Shown: one piece after another, positions 44,824-56,455 of the stretch
Layout of the letters: the number at the start of each line of letters is the position of its first letter
Position numbering within the stretch: the first letter of the stretch is position 1
Origin: Acanthamoeba castellanii str. Neff
Lineage: Eukaryota; Discosea; Longamoebia; Acanthamoebidae
Direction: 5' to 3'
Length of the DNA: 57,547 bases
Assembly: GCF_000313135.1 (NCBI RefSeq)
Contig: NW_004457380.1
Location: forward strand, 400,168-457,714
Program-made: the position numbers and the translations under genes
Notes under the pieces: generated by a model
The model's input: only the letters and a program-made list of their open reading frames with translations
Told to the model about the DNA's origin: nothing
The model's database searches: none

Positions 44824-47800
44824 ATGCAGCAACAACAGGTCAGGGCGGCTCTTGCTCAGCCCAACGGTGCCAACAAGAGCGTATTGAACCAGGCAGTCCT
44901 GGGGCTGGGCGGGCTCCTGCCCCACTACTCATGGTCCCAGCCTGACGGTCCTGCCCACGCCCCTTCCTTCACCGCCTCAGGTGATCTATCTCTTTATTGA
45001 TAGTTTGTTCAATTTATTGTTTCTCTATTGTTCTTTTTTGTGTTGGGGGCAGTCGAGGTGTGCATACCGGGACAGGCGATGGTGGAGGGACGTGGCCAAA
45101 GCAACTCGAAGAAGAGAGCGGCCGACGTCGCGGCTGCCCACGCCTACCGACAGTTGGTGGACCTGGGGTGCGGCTACGCGGCGGCCATGCCCTTGTGTGT
45201 GATGGCCACGTGATGGCAATAATGGCGACTGACCACCATCGTGCGTGATCGCATTCCGCCGGTAGACTGGCGCCCGCCATGAACGAGAAGCCCACGGAGA
45301 CCGGACCCGGCACGGAAAGGCCAGCTGGCGCACCCAAGAACAGGACGGTTGAGGGCGTGGTCAGGGGCCAGCCCCCGCGCAAGCGGAGCCGCGGTGACGA
45401 CGAGATCGCGGCGGCCCTGCCGCGCCTGCCGCACGCGTCCGGTGCCCCCGTCACGTGCTACGCGTACGCTCTGAGCTTGCCCGATGTCGACATGGTGCGT
45501 AGTAGTGCGTTGTGTCTTCGCCTCGTGTCGCGTCCGTGCCTTTCTTGTACGCTTATTCGTTCGGACCCACAACAGGGCCGCGACTACGAGCACTTTGCGG
45601 GCCTGCGGTTCGCGGGGTTCCACCTGATCAGCTCCACGTCCCTCCACATTCCCCAATTCAAGTTATGCGGTACGTCTCGCCGTCAGACATCACACACACA
45701 CACACAACACAACACGGTACGGCACGGCACGACACGACACAACAGACAGGGACCTGACTCCTGGTGGTGCACGTGGTGGTGAGTGACAGGGGAAAAATTC
45801 GAGCGTGTCCGGGTGCTTGTGGCGCCGGAGAGGCAGCTGCGGCTATCGGCCCCGGAGCTGCAGGTCGTGCGGGATGTCCATGAGCACCTCTTGCACACCA
45901 TCCTGCGCGTGCAGCAAAAACTACAGTTCACGCCCGGCAGTCTCTACATCCTCCCACGGTTTATTCCTTCTCGGTAAGTGCACCACGCCTGTTTGTGTTG
46001 TGCGTGTGCGTGTGCGTGAACACCACGTGTATAATGCCATCCCGTGGTGCTTACGCGTTGTTGATAGAGATACGCCGGATCTCATAGACCATGATGACGA
46101 CCTGCGGCTCCCATTTGTCAAGTCCCTGATAGACCAGCGCGTGCCGGCCTACGATCGCTTCCACGAAATCCTGCGCCAGACAGGCGTCGAGCTCGGCCAG
46201 CCCAAGAACGGCCCCCCTGACCAGCAGGCCGCGCTACCAGACTCCGCCGAAAGCCTTCGCCGGGCGCAGACGCGCGTCGACGCCGAGTTCAGTGGCCGCA
46301 TCTTCTTTACCACGTACTTACTTTAGTAGCAATCCTTCTCATCATCATTGTAATGGTGACAACACTTATCACGCGTGTTGTGCGTTGCGTTGCGGGCTGT
46401 CGTGTGTGTGTCGTGTGGTGGCCCAGATACAACGACTCAGCCTATGTGCTGTGTGGCGTCAATACGGACATCACGCCGCAGCATTGGTTCTGCAGCGCGG
46501 ACCGTCATTGGACGTCGTTCGCGCAGTACTACCGGCAAAAGAAGGGCATCGAGCTGGCACACGTGCAGCAGCCCATGGTCGTGGCCAACCAATGCAACGT
46601 AGGCGCTCTCGCCAACATCCTTCCCGGCACCGGCACCATCATCCCAGGCACCACCACTACCGCCTCCTTCTCTTCCTATTTGCGCACAAAGCGTTCTCTA
46701 ACATGTCGTGTGCATTGTGTATGTGCATCGTGTCGCGTTGCATGGCGTGTGTATATACTGTGGTGTGTGCCATGTGCGCCATGCTTATAGAGAGATCACC
46801 TGCGGGTGCTCCCCCTGGCGTGCCACTCGCTCTCGGCAAATGCCTGTTCGTGCCGCTCGAGCTTTGCACGATTTCCGGTGCAACCGTCCCCCGGCCCAAA
46901 TCGTATGCATTCCGTACATACGGCGCCTGACTGTCTCCGTACTACTTGCTCGCTCGCTCGCATTGTGGTCTGGGGCGGAGCAGGGCTGACGTTCGAGATG
47001 AGCACCACGCACGTCCACTACCTGCCCGGCATCCTCAACCACTGCCACGACCTGCAGCTGTTCTACGCCCGCGCCGACCGATTCCAGCAGGCGGGACACC
47101 TGCCCTTCATCAACCGGCGCCTACTCAAGGAGGTTCCGCTCTCCTCTACTTCTTCTTCTTCTTCTTCTTCTTCTTGAAGGCGGCGCGCGTTGGTGCACGT
47201 GTTTGCGGGCTGATGTGGTGGTTGGTGCCGTTGCATGGTAACAGGCCTTTACGCATTCCACCTTTGCGCACGCACGCGAGGTGGACACGACCCACAACGA
47301 GCGCCTGGAGTTCCTCGGCGACGGGGTCCTTGAATTCCTCGCTGTCACTCGCGTCTTCCTGCGCCACCCCACGGTGCGATCTCGAGTTTATACGCACCGC
47401 ACGCACTGGGAGTCCAAGACACAACACGCGAAGGCCGAGGCCTAACCACACACATTTCCTATTGCAGCTCACGGAGGGCGAGCTGACGGAGAAGAAGAAG
47501 CGCTACACCCGCAACGCCGTGCTGGCGCTGGCGGCCCAGGAGCTCGGCCTGCCGGAGTGCCTGCTCGTGACCGGCCACCCGATGTCGAACCCGCAGGGCG
47601 CCGCCAAGGTGTCGGCCGACCTCCTCGAGGCCGTGATCGCGGCGCTCTTCCTCGACCAGGGCATCGACCAGGCCAATCGCTTCTGCGAGGCCGTGCTCTT
47701 CGACCGGCATCAGGGCGGCACTGATGGCGAGGGCGGTGATGACGATCATGCTCGCGCTGAGTCTCGCCCCTTCGTCCGCAGCCCGCTCTACGCCAAACCG

Positions 47801-47888
47801 ACCGACCCAGCACTGGGCACAGACATCTGTACGTCTCTCTATCTGTCGTGCTGTCCCTCTCTGTCCAGCACGCACCTGAACGCACGCA

Positions 47889-47920
<32 letters not shown>

Positions 47921-49331
47921 CACACACACATGCACACACACGCACACGCACACAAGGTCCTCCCGTGGTGCGTGAAGCGGCGCGAGAGGCTGCGGATGTG
48001 GCGGGCCTGGAGTCCGCCCTGGGGTTCGCCTTTGGCGATAAGGGCTACCTGCAGCAGGTATAGGTTATCCTCGAACCACATGCAGGCGCTTTCGTATCCA
48101 CCGACCGAAAGGTTGCCACATACACGCGCGCCACACACCCGCCACACACAAAGACACACACACAGACACACACACGACACACACAATTTTTATATATATA
48201 AATAGGTAACGACGAATCAACAACTCACGACACAATCACCAGGCCGTGACCCACAAATCGTTCGCCGGCAGCGGCAGCAAGGGAGATGGTGGCAACATCG
48301 AGGAGAAGGGGAAGGAGAAGGAGAAGTCGACAGACGACCCCGAGGTCCAGGGGCGCGAAGGGGCGCCGAGGTACGTGGCCGAAGGATCCTACGAGCGCCT
48401 GGAGTTCCTCGGTGACTGCCTCCTTAAGTTCATCACCTCCGTCCACCTCTACTTCACCGCCCCCACAGATGTCCGCGAGGTGTGCGTGCGTGCGTGCGTG
48501 GCGCGCGTGTGTGTCGTGTATGTGTGATGCGTGGTGCGTGTGCGCTTTCGGTGCGTTGTACCAACCGACCACCGCAGGACACGCTGACCGACCGGCGTTC
48601 GATGCTGGTGCGGAACACATGGCTGGCCCAATGCACCGCGAGGCGCGGTCTCGACGCCTTCCTTCTGCACGGCCTGCCGTCCTCCCCCGGACCCGAGGAC
48701 AAGGTCCTGGGCGACCTCCTCGAATCCCTCATCGGTTCATCCCCCCCTCTCTTTGGTTGAGTTGCGTGCTGTGTGTGTTCGTGCGCGGCGTGTTGCATGT
48801 TGGCGTGTTGCGGGGCGCGGGCTGAACGCGCTGCGGGGCTGTGAGCAGGCGCGGCGTACCTGGACCGAGGCATGGCCGACCCGGAGACGATACAGCGGGA
48901 GCACGGGTGCGGGTGCGGCGTGGACGTGTTCGGGTGCCTCGTGCACAAGATCATCATCGCCGGCCAGGCCCAGCCCGAGGGGGCGAGTTGCGCTCCGGCC
49001 GTGGCCCACGGTCCCGGAGCAGCATTGGGGCACGACAGCGCTGAAGACGTCCGAGAGCTTCTCCAGGTCTTGTGCCAGCGTCGAGGCCTACCCGCGCCCG
49101 TCTACAAGGTACGTCCGATCCGTGGCGCCACGTCGTACGCGCGTGCGTGTGCGTGTGCGCAGTGGATGGAGCTGATGGTGGTGCGTCTGATAGGAGGTCG
49201 CTCCGGCAACGGAGGGAGAAGGCGTGCGGGTGGAGGTCCACCTCCAACTCGGGCCGGGCACCGGCGCGAGCGAGACCGAAGCTCAGCGGGCGGCAGCACG
49301 GGCGGCCCTGCTGCGCTGGTTCGCGTCGTAG
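44824..49331 (+). CDS. Dicer-like ribonuclease III without helicase domain
   Basis: First exons 44824-44980, 45053-45167, 45266-45494 and 45576-45669, with about a dozen more to the stop at 49331. The N-terminus is a double-stranded-RNA-binding domain (NKSVLNQAVLG, GPAHAPSFTASVEV, SKKRAADVAAAHAY). After a basic linker come a platform region and a PAZ domain (AYVLCGVNTDITPQHW, FAQYYRQKKGIEL, QQPM), then a connector (LFVPLELCTISG, HYLPGILNHCHDL). RNase IIIa has ERLEFLGDGVLEFL and ADLLEAVIAALFLD. RNase IIIb has ERLEFLGDCLLKF and GDLLESLIGAAYLDRG. Both keep the acidic catalytic residues. A C-terminal dsRBD (LQVLCQRRGLPAP, AARAALLRWFAS) closes it. It would cut dsRNA into small RNAs. There is no DExD/H helicase anywhere upstream; the next gene is on the other strand. 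Some exon edges near PAZ are approximate. Confidence 0.9.
47881..47951. repeat. (CGCA)n/(CA)n compound repeat in Dicer intron
   Basis: CGCA tetramers passing into CA dinucleotides, in the intron between the RNase IIIa and IIIb coding exons. Confidence 0.88.
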
Positions 49332-49559
49332 TAGCCCAGGGATTCGAACCAGCGCGGGCTATCCGCCAACGGCACGGCGTTTTGGCCGCGAATATCCGTG
49401 GGAGTTGTCGTCCCGGTTGTGGCTTGACACTAATTGCTTACAGCTCCGACCAATGCGAGTGATCGTTTAAATAAAGGAGAGTTCTGACCGGTCACCCGAC
49501 ACGATTGACAAACCAAAACCATACCAGCCTCGCAAGCTGTAAGCGCACCACCCACGCCC

Positions 49560-50366
49560 ATGCAGTCACCAGCCATGTTCGTTTTCGCGTTGTGCATCGC
49601 CTTCGCTCTTCTGTCCGGTGTCGTCCTGGGCCAGGAACCCACGCGCAACCCGTCGCCCTCGCCGTCGTGCGCCGCCACGACCATCTCCACGAACGGGTCG
49701 TGCCCGTGCCCCGACGTGTACCTCAACGTGCCCAACCTGAGCGTGGACGAGATCAAGCTCACGGTGGACAACCTCACCGCCCACGTCGACCTCAATGTAA
49801 AGCTCTCGTCGCTCCTCTCCATCTCTGCGGGCGTCGACGTGAGCATCAACAAGGTGGAGCTCGACATCAAAGGCGTCAAGGCCGAGCTCGAGCTCGACGT
49901 GCGTCTGGACAACATCGCCAAGATCCTCGACCGCGCCCTCACCACCCTCGACCGCAATCCCGACCTCCTCTCGGTACTCACCATTTTAAATTTCTCAACC
50001 TAATGAGCGATGCTGATGTGGGTGGACGGTGTGGTGGTGGTGGGGGGACCTTGGCAGGGGTTGGTCAGCTCGGTGGGCGGCCTGCTGAGCTCGGTCCTGG
50101 GCGAGAACGGCCTCGTGCAGCGGCTGGTCGACTCGCTGGGCAACATCGTCGAGCGCGTGGTGAGCGACACGGGCGCCGTGCTGAGCCAGGTCGTGGTGGG
50201 CGCCGTGAAGGACCTCCAGCGGCTGAGTCGCACCGTCAACAGCCTGGGCCAGGTGGTGGACCAGGTGCTCGACACCACGGGCGCCGTGATCGAGGTCATC
50301 TACGACACCACCGGCGCCGTCCTCAGCACCAAGGTCATCAAGCAGGCCACCAACACCCCCGTATGA
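49560..50366 (+). CDS. Small secreted protein, copy B of an inverted pair
   Basis: Two exons (49560-49973, 50058-50366) give 240 aa. Signal peptide FVFALCIAFALLSGVVLGQ, Ser/Pro linker, CPCPD, then the same amphipathic repeats as copy A at 31289-32094. The second exon differs from copy A only at scattered positions (for example VVVGAVKD against IVVGAVKD, and NTPV against NIPV at the end). The intron also matches closely: both start GTACTCACC and contain the same AT-rich stretch and GGTGG run. The CDS upstream of the linker is more diverged. Function unknown; secretion predicted. It lies between the Dicer-like gene and the selenium fusion gene. Confidence 0.87.
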
Positions 50367-50504
50367 CAGGGAACAGACTGTGGACTGTGCTCCCCCCCTC
50401 CGATGTACAACCACGCAACCACCGTAACACAAAAGGGGTTGCTTGTATCCCTGCAAAAAGGCCTTGTGTGTGTGTGTGTGGAGGAGGCAAGTGCGTGAGA
50501 TGTT

Positions 50505-53500
50505 TCATGAGGTGTGGGTTGTGCTCCGCGCAGACTGCTCTGACTTGTGAACGTGGATGCGCCCGGTCCCCCTCTCCGTGCACCGCCCAATGTGTCCGGC
50601 GCACTCCACCCCCAGAGAACTGGCCGCCACCAGCCACACACCACACACCACACACACCGTGAGTATATATTTGGCGGGTCTGGGGCATTCCACCAGGTAG
50701 GGACCGGCAAAAAGGGGAAAAAAGGGGGGAGGGTAGGTCGGCGTACGCGAGCCTGTGGATGAGGTCGGCAGTGGCGTCGGGCGAAATGGCGATGAGCAGC
50801 CCGCCCGAGGTCTGCGCATCACACTGTACAGCACCCCCCCCCGCGGTCTCAACACAACCAACCAACCAACCAACCAGCCAGCCAACCAACGGGGGGGGGA
50901 ATGGGGATGAGAAAGGATAGCCCTGGGATGTGTGCTGCTTACCAGGAGGTGCTTGCCCACGGTGCCTATGCCCTCGGCCCAATTCACCACGGGCGCGAGG
51001 TACTCCAGGTTCGCCTTGGTACCTGCAGCACCCACCCAGCCCCAGCCCCCGCCCCCGCCCCCGCCCCCGATCAGTACAGACGATGAGGCACCCACCCCAC
51101 AAAGAGCCCCCTCCAATTTTGTTGGCTGGTGGCTGCTGGTGGCTGCTGGTGTGCTGTGCCGTGGTGTGCTGTGGCGGGCGCGAAGCGTACCGCCGGGTAC
51201 CACGCCCGCTGCAGCAAACTCAAACGCGCCGCGCATCATCGGCACCCGGTCTAGCCACACCTGTGCACGTGCGAGCTCAGTAACAGGGTTCCGCAACAAC
51301 CACCACCAGCCACCACCACCAGCGGCGCCACCACCAGCGTGGTAGGTGCTCGGGTCGACCCAGCCCTACGCGCCGCCAGCAGCGTCGTACCTCGACGTCC
51401 ACTTCGCTGCCCTCGGCCATCTCCCGGAGGTGTCCCAGCAGCCCAAAGCCTGGCGTGGTACCCGAATGGATTTGGGGGGGGGTAAGACTGAGCGACGCCC
51501 TACCGTGTCGCTCTCCCGTCCACGGCATTGGGGGAGGGGAGGAAGGAGCAGGAGCAGGAGCAGGAGGGGGAGCGGTGACGTGCCCGTGACATCGGTGAGG
51601 GCGTGCACGGACCCCACTTCTCGAATGGCCGTGAGCGGTTTGTCGTTCAGGGTCGTCATGGTCCGTATGGCTGCCATCTCTATCTCCTGCTCGGTTCACA
51701 CACGACACACACGCACACACACGCGACACACACGACACACACGACACACACAAAGAGAGAGAGAGAGAGAGAGAGACGGAACACGTTGGCCCAACGGTTA
51801 CTTGCCACGGCGGTGGGATGGCGGCGCACTTGCGACACCCGACACACGCTGCCACACATAAACTAGCGAGGAGCGGGGGGTGCCTTATGATCGACCAGGC
51901 CGCGCTTGAGGGCGGTGGTGATGATGCCCGTCCCGATGGGCTTGGTCAGCAGCAGGTCGTCCCCGACCTGGGCGCCCACGTTTCGCAACACCTGCGGTGC
52001 GCCGCGCATCCGGTCAGAATACGCCTTCCAATCGCCGCCGGCCACCACCACCACCACCACCCAGGATTGGCAGAACCACACGCCCGCTCCAACACCTACC
52101 TTGGTGGGGTGCACCACGCCCGTCACGGCCATCCCGAACTTGGGTTCGTTGTCGTCGATCGAATGCCCGCCCACCACGCGCACTCCGGCCTCCTCTGCCT
52201 TGGCCTGCGCCCTGTGCGTACAGCGCAGCAGACGGTGCGTGTGTGTGTGTGTGAGTGGTGTGTGTATTGTGGTGACGCGCGCGCCTCGAATCAGTCACCA
52301 GGTCTGCTCACGAACCACCCCTTAGCTAATGGGGGGGAGGGGCCGGACCCTTGCAGGATGCGCTGTAGCACGCCCATGGGCAGGCGCGTGGAGGGGAATG
52401 CCACGATGTTGAGAGCAAACAGGGGGGTGCCGCCCATGGCGTAGACCTGTTGGCCGCAAGCCCAATGCCACCCACGCGCGGGCGTAAGCAACCACGCGGT
52501 GCCGAGGATTGCACGGCGGCGGGACGAGCCTGACGTCCTCACGGGGAGCCGGGCGGCCACGTACATCCGAGAGGGCGTTGGCGGCGGCAATCTGGCCGAA
52601 AGTGTAGGGGTCATCCACCACGGGCGTGAAGAAATCCAGGGTGCTCACCACGGCGATGTCCTGCATGAGGCAATGATCACCGCGACGAGTGTCATGACAC
52701 ACCAGCCAAGAAGAAGAGCAACAACAACAAGAACAAGAAGAGCAACAAGAAGAACGTATGCCGCGCGCCCCTAGAGGAGGCGTGGGAGGGGAATGGGCGG
52801 ATGTAGATGGGGGGAGGTGCGTACGGGGGTGAGCCGGTAGACGGCGGCGTCGTCGGAGGTGTCGGATCCCACGAGCACGTTCTTGTCGTGCGACAGGGGC
52901 AGGGACTTGAGGATCTCGGCCAAGCGAGCGGGCGACAGCTTACATCCGCAACCCTGTGCGCCCGCCGCCACCATCCATTCATCGTTGGGCGTGGGCGTGG
53001 GCGTGGGCGTGGGCGTGGGCGTGGGCGTGGGCGTGGGCGTGGGCGTGGGCGTGGGCGTGGGCGTGGGCGTGGGCGTGGGCGTGGGCGTGGGCGTGGGCGT
53101 GGGCGTGGGCGTGGGCTGGGTCTGTCGCGGGGAGGTGGGCGTGCGTACCAGGCCAGAGGTGAATTCAGTGAGGCGGACCTTGTCCACCTCAGCTTCGCCG
53201 TCGGCCTCCAGGTCCCTCGCGTCTTCGGCTACACGCGGGAGGGGAGGGAAGCGAGGGATGAGAAAGGTAATTGGTTGGCAAAGCAAAGGGGCGCGCCAGG
53301 GAGGGAGGCGCGTGGTGGTGGGGGGGTTACCCGACGGCCGCAGTCGATAGAGGGCGTGCAGGATCACGCTCGACGCCTCCTCGATCTCCTCTCCCGTGGT
53401 CTCTCGTCCCGTGCTGAACCTGACCGTGCCCATGGCGAATCTGAGGCGCACACACGACACGACAGCAGCGTGATGAGTGCGGCTATACTTGTTGCTCCGG

Positions 53501-56455
53501 ATCTACACTCGCGGCGGCGGCGGCGGCGGCAGGGGATGGCTAGTTACTCCATGGGTACGCGCATGGCCGTTAGCACGGGCGACACTGTGATGCTCTCGCT
53601 GTGGCACGCCGCGCCTATGATGCCGAGGGGGAGGGGGGAGAGGGGGACGATGAGGCACGAAAGAGAGCGAGAGAGGATAAGACGGCAACGCTCCCCCGAC
53701 GGAGGGACCCAGGAAATGGGGGGGATGGGGAGTAGTCCATATAAATAGATATATATATATATATATGTATATATACCTGCCGATGCCGCCACCTGGGCGT
53801 GGATCTCAGACAGGAGCGCATTGGCCTCGATGCCCTGCTCACCCACCCACGCAATACCCCCCACCCCCACGGGACGGGTTATTCAGGGGTGGTGACTGGC
53901 TGGCTGCTGTAATGCCCTCGTGTGGCAGAAGGAGAGGGGGGGGAGGGAACCCTGAATGAAATGCTAAGTGTGTTGGGCAGGCGCTTGGAGTCGTCCTTGG
54001 GGCCATTGACCCGCGTTTCCAGGCCTGTGCCCGCCCAGACAACCAACCAACCAACCAACCAACCAACCAACCAACCAACCAACCAACCAACCAACCAACG
54101 ACAACAACGTCAGGAGTTCACCGCTGGAGAGCAAAAATAATAATGGGACCCGTAATGGAGGTATGGGTGTGATGTGGGTGTGCGTGCGTGCGTGCGTGCG
54201 TGCGTGCGAGGTAGGTATGCATGTACCGAGAGCCTTGCAGGCCTCGGTGAGGTTCGCTTGGAGGCGGTCGCGCAGCTCCTTCATGTGCTGGCTATTCCTG
54301 TTTAGATCACGCGCGCAAATCGTGCACGCCATCCCGAGGCCGGGAACCAGCAGCGTGTTCTGCGTCGTCGTCAGCCATTCCAAGTGTTAGCGCGTGTGGT
54401 GTGTGTGTGTGTGTGTGTGGTGTCACAACACTCGAGTGAGTGATCCCATCTGCGCGGGGGGGGACACGAGAAAGGAGGAGGAGGAGGAGGGCAATGTGTG
54501 GTGTTTTGGGAGGACAGCGGGCAATACCTCGGTGCCAGGCCGCCGGCCCGCTTCGTGATCGGCGCCGTGCATGAGCTTCTTCAGCTCCACCCCGCGCCGC
54601 ACATAGAGTGCGCCCACGCCTGGCAACACGCGCGACGGTAGGCGGCGCCACGTTAGGTGACAGGTGACCTGCACCCTGGCAGCCACCGACGGATTGGAGG
54701 GGAGAAGGGCCGTGCGCGTGCCTTTGGGTGCGTAGAGCTTGTGTGCGCACACGGACAGCATGTCGACTCCCATCTCGTCCACTCGCACCCGCACCTTGCC
54801 GATGCTCTGCGCCGCATCCGTGTGCACCGCAATTCCTGGTCATGGCGGCGGCGGCGGCGGCGGCGGCGGCGGAGGGAGAGGGAGAGGAGCACACACGGTA
54901 GGACGATTAATAGGCCGGCAGTCGCGATATGCGGCACGGGCCTCCCGTGGGATGATGGGAGGTGCTGCAGGTGCTGCAGGTGGAAGTGGTGGAGGGGGGC
55001 CTAGCGTACGGGCGCCGGCCTTCTGGCGCACGATGTCGACAATTTCCTTGATGGGCATGAGGGTACCCACCTCGTTGTTGGCGTGCATGATCGTCACGAG
55101 GATGGTGTCGGCACGGATGGCCTCCTGTCCCCCGCCACACACACGACAACACAACACACACACACACGCGCACCCGTCCACCACCAGCCACCCGTGAACA
55201 TTTTGCCGCACGCTATCGGAGGGGGGGGAGGAGAGAGAGAGAGAAGCAAAGGGCGCACCTCGAGATCCTGGAGGGACACGAGGCCCTCTTCGTTGACGGG
55301 CAGGCGCGTCACATAAAAGTCCTCCTCCCGCTCCAAGTACCTGCACGACACGAGAAAGGGACCGCCCACCCGGGGCTTTCAGTACCACCACCACCGGCCA
55401 GCACTCATGATGCTGGCGCGTGCGCGGGGTGCTGGCCGGTGGCCGGTGGCGGTGGCGTACTTGACGACCTCCTCCACGGCGGGATGCTCCACGGCCGAGG
55501 TGATGATGTGCCGTCCCTTGTGCTTGTGCTGCAGCGCATAGCCCTGGACGACGCAGAAGAGAGAGAGAGAGAGAGAGAACAACAGAACACGCCGTGTTGG
55601 ATGAATGGATGAATGGAGTGGGGGGGGGAGGAGGAGGAGGTGTGGTGGTGGTGCGGTGTGCACCTTGATGGCGTAGTTGTTCGACTCGGTGCCACCCGAC
55701 GTGAAGACGATTTCGTCGACGCCACAGCCCAACGCCTCCGCCACCTGTGCGTGCGGTGGGCGGGTGAGCGTCCACTACCCAACCACATTGGGGGGGGGAG
55801 CGGGGAGGAGCTATTATTTGAAATAGTAGTGGGAAGGGAGGGACCTGCAGGCGGGCAGCTTCCACTGCCTTCTTGGTGGAGGCGCCAAATAGATGACCAC
55901 TGCGCGATACAACCACCGTGCATGTAGGACGTGAGAAAAAGGCACCAGAGCCAATCCAAAAGTGCCGCAGCATTAAGATGTGGAAAATCACCTGGAGGGA
56001 TTGCCAAAGAAGTGGTCCAGGAAGGGCCGCATGACGTCGGCAACTTCGCGGCTGATGGGTGTGGTGGCGTTGTAGTCCAGGTAGATGGGAGCGCGTGCGG
56101 CCATGCCGCCCGACCGGGCGAGGGTGCGGGTGTCGGCCGGGGGAGGCCTCGTGGCGGTGGCCATGGCAGAGGAGGCAGCGGGCAGGAATTCGTCTATGGC
56201 GCAGAAGGGACCAGACCCTTCGTAGGCCGAGATGCCGCTGCCGTGGGGGGACGAGTCCGGCGAGCAATAGTCCTCGGTGGAGGTGGTCGACGCGTTGGAG
56301 ATTCCGCTGCCGCCCCGATGCGACTTGCCCGACGATGACGAGGAGGAGGACGGGTAGGGACCCTGCTGGTTGTGCTTGTGCTTCGACTTGCCCGACCTTC
56401 GCGTCTCCCCCGTCTCCCGCCGCATCTTGGCGCGACGTGCCTCTCCCAGGAACAT
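50505..56455 (-). CDS. Selenocysteine lyase-selenophosphate synthetase fusion
   Basis: One continuous minus-strand gene of more than 20 exons starts at 56455. Residues 1 to about 115 are a Ser/Gly/His-rich leader. The PLP-dependent lyase follows: [66 protein letters not shown], the PLP lysine in [10 protein letters not shown], and the catalytic cysteine in AACHS with SPVLTAM. This is the selenocysteine lyase form of the NifS fold. The junction [19 protein letters not shown] is in phase. About 30 residues later selenophosphate synthetase begins: [15 protein letters not shown] (active-site Cys plus Lys), [75 protein letters not shown] and [15 protein letters not shown]. The active-site residue is Cys (TGC), not Sec. 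Both halves belong to one selenium pathway. Confidence 0.9.
50863..50890. repeat. Short (AACC)n tetramer array
   Basis: A run of ACCA/AACC tetramers, partly changing to AGCC, in an intron of the synthetase half. The same unit is expanded at 54038 in the same gene. Confidence 0.75.
52985..53116. repeat. (GGGCGT)n hexamer array in synthetase intron
   Basis: About 21 near-perfect GGGCGT units fill the intron just upstream (in gene sense) of the exon carrying the catalytic GCGCK. The + strand is G-rich and the coding strand reads ACGCCC. Confidence 0.95.
54038..54099. repeat. (AACC)n tetramer array in lyase intron
   Basis: About fifteen AACC units in an intron of the lyase half. On the coding strand it is (GGTT)n. 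Confidence 0.93.

Noticed and set aside
49320..49440. GGTTCGAATCCC on the minus strand after the Dicer-like stop, suggesting a tRNA T-arm
   Set aside because: The T-stem does not pair properly and no D-arm, anticodon arm or acceptor stem of correct length surrounds it; only a short TAGCCC/GGGCTA inverted repeat is present.
52807..53748. Plus-strand ORFs with Gly-Arg or Gly-Val repeats
   Set aside because: Translation of the GGGCGT intronic array, and antisense to the well-supported synthetase exons.
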